The notes under the pieces: generated by a model | What the model was told of the DNA's origin: nothing | The model's input: only the letters and a program-made list of their open reading frames with translations | Databases searched by the model: none | Shown here: positions 4,404-6,962 of the stretch, one piece after another | How positions within the stretch are numbered: the stretch's first letter is position 1 | Layout: every line of letters starts with the position of its first letter | Program-made: the position numbers and the translations under genes | Assembly: GCA_008501835.1 (NCBI GenBank) | Contig: QQUB01000309.1 | Location: 1-6,962 of the forward strand | Reading direction: 5' to 3' | From: Bacteroidota bacterium | GTDB taxonomy: Bacteria > Bacteroidota > Bacteroidia > Chitinophagales > Saprospiraceae | DNA: 6,962 nucleotides

Positions 4404-6596
4404 ATGATGTTTAAAAATCAAGTAAAACCATTGCTGGCTATTGCCCTCTTTCTGATGTCAGCATTGGTCATCACCTCCTGTAATCAGGATAATCAAGTAG
4501 AGGAAACTACAGGCATAAGTGCCATTAGTATCGACGGGCTCGAAGCACCCGCTGCCAAACAAGAGCCTAAAGAACTGACCATTCATGATGATACCAGGGT
4601 CGATAATTATTACTGGCTCAACCAACGGGAGGACCAGGAAGTAATTGATTACCTGAATGCTGAAAATGCCTATACTGATGGCGGCATGGAAGGCACCAAG
4701 GCTTTTCAGGAAGAGCTTTACGAAGAAATGATAGGCCGGATCAAGCAAACGGATATGTCCGTTCCATACAAATACAATGGTTACTATTATATCACTCGTT
4801 ATGAGGAAGGCAACGAATATCCGATCCACAGCCGTAAAAAAGGATCACTGGATGCTGAGGAAGAAGTAATGCTCAATGTAAATGACCTTGCTGAAGGTTT
4901 CGAATATTACGCCGTCGCAGGTCGATCGGTCAGTCCAAATAACAAAATTCTTGGATATGGGGAAGACACCCTGAGTCGTAGAAAATACACCCTGCGTTTC
5001 AAAAACCTCGAAACTGGCGAATTACTCCCTGATCAAATTCCTAACACCACCGGTGGGATGACCTGGGCCAATGATAATAAAACGGTTTTTTACACTAAAA
5101 AAGATGCTGCTCTTCGGGCGTATAAAATCTTCAAACATAAACTGGGCACACCGGTTGAAGATGACGTGGAAGTCTACCACGAAGCAGATGAAACCTTTGG
5201 TGTAGGAATTGGCAAAACCAAATCTGAAAAATACCTTGTCATGGTATCTTATCATACCATGACCCAGGAATTCAAGATCCTTGAAGCTGACAATCCTGAT
5301 GGTGAATTCAGAGTCTTTGAACCAAGAGATATTGAAGGCAATCTCGAGTATTCCATCGATCATTTCGGCGATAAATTTTATATCAGAACCAATCTGGATG
5401 CCAAAAACTTCCGTTTGATGGCTACTCCGGAAGACAATACCGGCAAGGAAAACTGGACTGAAGTGGTAGCTCATCGTGAAGATGTTTTACTGGAAGGCAT
5501 GGAAGTCTTCAAAAACCACCTCGTATTATCCGAAAGGATCAAAGGCATCCGCCAGATCTTTGTCGACCCGTGGGAGGGAGAAGGTCACTATATCGACTTC
5601 CCGGAAGAGGCTTATATGGCTTATGTTTCCACCAATCCTGATTTCGATACAGAAGTATTACGTATTGGATACCAGTCGATGGCAACGCCAAATTCTACTT
5701 ACGACTACAATATGAATTCAAAGGACATGGAACTCCTGAAACAGGAAGAAGTCGTTGGTGATTTTGATCCGGTGAATTATAAAACAGAGCGCGTATTTGC
5801 CAAAGCTCGTGACGGCGTAGAAGTACCTGTTTCCATCGTTTACCGCAAGGGCACCAAAATTGACGGATCGGCTCCTTTGATGCTTTATGGATATGGTTCT
5901 TACGGATACAGCATGGAACCTAGTTTTAGTGCCATGCGTCTGAGTTTGCTAGACCGTGGATTCGTTTATGCCATCGCACATATTCGTGGTGGAGAGGAAA
6001 TGGGTCGCTGGTGGTATGAAGATGGCAAAAAATTCAAGAAGAAAAATACCTTCACCGACTTTATCGATTGTGCAGAACACCTGATTGCCGAAAATTATAC
6101 TTCCAAAGGTAAAGTGTATGCTATGGGTGGTAGTGCCGGCGGTCTGTTGATGGGTGCGGTTGTCAATATGCGTCCTGACCTGTGGAATGGCGTTGTGGCG
6201 GCAGTACCGTTTGTAGATGTGGTGACTACCATGTTAGATGAGAGCATTCCGCTTACCACAGGTGAATTTGACGAATGGGGAAATCCAAAAGACAAAGACT
6301 ATTATGAGTACATGAAGTCGTATTCTCCTTACGACAATGTGGAGGCAAAGGATTACCCGGCTATGTTGGTCACTACCGGACTACATGATTCTCAGGTACA
6401 ATATTGGGAACCTGCCAAATGGGTAGCCAAACTACGTGAGATGAAAACCGATAATAATCCACTCTTCCTCCATACAAACATGGAAGCCGGCCACGGCGGC
6501 GCTTCCGGTAGATTCAAGCGCTACAAGGATCGTGCATTGCAGTATGCGTTTATTCTTGATCTTGCCGGGAAGAATGCTGTTGAGGTGAAGGATTAG
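4404..6596 (+). CDS. ptrB: Oligopeptidase B, S9A serine peptidase, lipoprotein form
   Basis: Oligopeptidase B (prolyl oligopeptidase family, S9A) cleaves short peptides after Lys or Arg. The 730 residues begin with a lipoprotein signal: K4 and K8, a hydrophobic stretch at 10-23, and lipobox ITSC with C26. Mature protein would therefore be anchored in the envelope, unlike the cytosolic E. coli enzyme. The family start motif DDTRVDNYYWL is at 62-72, followed by a beta-propeller to roughly 480 and an alpha/beta hydrolase domain. The triad is S577 in GGSAGG, D662 in GLHDSQVQYW and H697 in GHGG. Y497 in YGYG is the likely oxyanion tyrosine. E621 and D623 (GEFDEWGNP) sit where the enterobacterial enzyme has its P1-selecting acidic pair. 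No disruption is seen. ATG occurs twice at the start (4404, 4407); either gives the same signal peptide. The gene stands alone, with a strong terminator 53 bases downstream. Confidence 0.95.
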   Translation: MMFKNQVKPLLAIALFLMSALVITSCNQDNQVEETTGISAISIDGLEAPAAKQEPKELTIHDDTRVDNYYWLNQREDQEVIDYLNAENAYTDGGMEGTKAFQEELYEEMIGRIKQTDMSVPYKYNGYYYITRYEEGNEYPIHSRKKGSLDAEEEVMLNVNDLAEGFEYYAVAGRSVSPNNKILGYGEDTLSRRKYTLRFKNLETGELLPDQIPNTTGGMTWANDNKTVFYTKKDAALRAYKIFKHKLGTPVEDDVEVYHEADETFGVGIGKTKSEKYLVMVSYHTMTQEFKILEADNPDGEFRVFEPRDIEGNLEYSIDHFGDKFYIRTNLDAKNFRLMATPEDNTGKENWTEVVAHREDVLLEGMEVFKNHLVLSERIKGIRQIFVDPWEGEGHYIDFPEEAYMAYVSTNPDFDTEVLRIGYQSMATPNSTYDYNMNSKDMELLKQEEVVGDFDPVNYKTERVFAKARDGVEVPVSIVYRKGTKIDGSAPLMLYGYGSYGYSMEPSFSAMRLSLLDRGFVYAIAHIRGGEEMGRWWYEDGKKFKKKNTFTDFIDCAEHLIAENYTSKGKVYAMGGSAGGLLMGAVVNMRPDLWNGVVAAVPFVDVVTTMLDESIPLTTGEFDEWGNPKDKDYYEYMKSYSPYDNVEAKDYPAMLVTTGLHDSQVQYWEPAKWVAKLREMKTDNNPLFLHTNMEAGHGGASGRFKRYKDRALQYAFILDLAGKNAVEVKD

Positions 6597-6962
6597 GGGG
6601 CTCCAATAAATTAATTAAAGAATTCAAACTCAATTTCATTCTATTAGATCAGGCCGCACCAACTTGATTGATGCGGCCTGTTTTTGAATTTAAGAAATTA
6701 TTATTCCTCTCTGATGGTAGAAATTCGGAATTTGGCTATAACTTCCAACTTAACAACCACCTGAAGGAAAGCCTAACTGATGATCATCTCGAAATACCTT
6801 TCGGGTTGAAAAGTAGTTATTCAGAAAAAAAGTGTCTTAATAATCATAGATTATAATAATCTAACCAGATTTAATATTTAGTCCTAAAAATTACCATGGT
6901 TCAGTGTGACAATCCTCCTCCCAATAACTATTAAACCAGTGATGAATCCTGTCAAATTTTTT
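6597..6962. other. Gene-poor right end
   Basis: These 366 bases hold the terminator of the oligopeptidase gene and otherwise no convincing gene. The longest forward frame (6668-6856, 62 codons) starts inside the terminator stem and shows no recognisable motif. Small palindromes occur: GATGATCATC at 6779-6788 and GATTAT-A-ATAATC at 6849-6861, the latter with another AATAATC at 6839-6845. No tRNA or repeat array is seen. A neighbouring gene's upstream region may begin here, but it lies outside the window. Confidence 0.6.
6650..6685 (+). terminator. Intrinsic terminator of oligopeptidase B gene
   Basis: CAGGCCGCA (6650-6658) and TGCGGCCTG (6672-6680) form a perfect nine-pair, GC-rich stem with a 13-base loop, followed at once by TTTTT (6681-6685). 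It begins 53 bases after the oligopeptidase stop codon and acts on the forward strand. There is no matching T-tract on the other strand, so it is probably unidirectional. Confidence 0.92.

Noticed and set aside
4458..4829. 123-residue reading frame on the minus strand
   Set aside because: It lies wholly opposite the oligopeptidase B gene, whose protein is clearly conserved; it is an antisense shadow.
6668..6856. 62-residue rightward reading frame
   Set aside because: Its start lies in the loop of the oligopeptidase terminator, and the product shows no recognisable motif.
6925..6957. Leftward TTGACA-like and TAATAG-like pair (16-base spacing)
   Set aside because: No gene follows it on the minus strand; the nearest ATG gives a seven-residue peptide, and the pattern is the housekeeping type of other phyla.

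Overview
The window looks like a chromosomal segment of a Bacteroidota bacterium. Starts lack Shine-Dalgarno sequences, upstream regions are AT-rich, one promoter candidate fits the Bacteroidota -33/-7 pattern (TTG..., TAnnTTTG), and the gene content (DUF547 protein, lipoprotein S9 peptidase, thioredoxin reductase with glutaredoxin-like domains) is common there. The phylum is an inference from these traits; nothing fixes the genus.

Layout, left to right. (1) 2-1342 (+) is the 3' part of a redox fusion protein: two tandem glutaredoxin/mycoredoxin-like domains, the first cut by the window edge, joined to a complete thioredoxin-reductase domain. (2) 1401-2543 (+) is a compact three-gene cassette: two small paralogous four-helix membrane proteins followed by a 65-residue XRE repressor that overlaps the second by 8 bases. 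A pair of near-identical 17-bp boxes spaced 21 bp apart lies on the presumed promoter. (3) 2563-3386 holds a DUF547 gene bracketed by two 44-bp elements, in the same orientation, that align without gaps. (4) 3441-4136 (-) is a seven-helix membrane protein of unknown function, convergent with the DUF547 gene. (5) 4404-6596 (+) is a lipoprotein-type oligopeptidase B with an intact catalytic triad, closed by a strong intrinsic terminator at 6650-6685. (6) 6686-6962 shows no convincing gene.

How the parts work together. The fusion protein can be read as a self-contained disulfide reductase in which the flavin domain feeds electrons to its own glutaredoxin-like domains. The cassette at 1401-2543 looks autoregulated: the small repressor probably binds the 21-bp-spaced boxes and shuts off itself and the two membrane proteins. 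The oligopeptidase B probably trims peptides at basic residues in the cell envelope. No functional link between these units is evident.

The best candidates for something undescribed are the paired membrane protein/XRE cassette with its operator, the tandem-glutaredoxin/reductase fusion with an altered pyridine-nucleotide motif, and the two matching 44-bp elements around the DUF547 gene.
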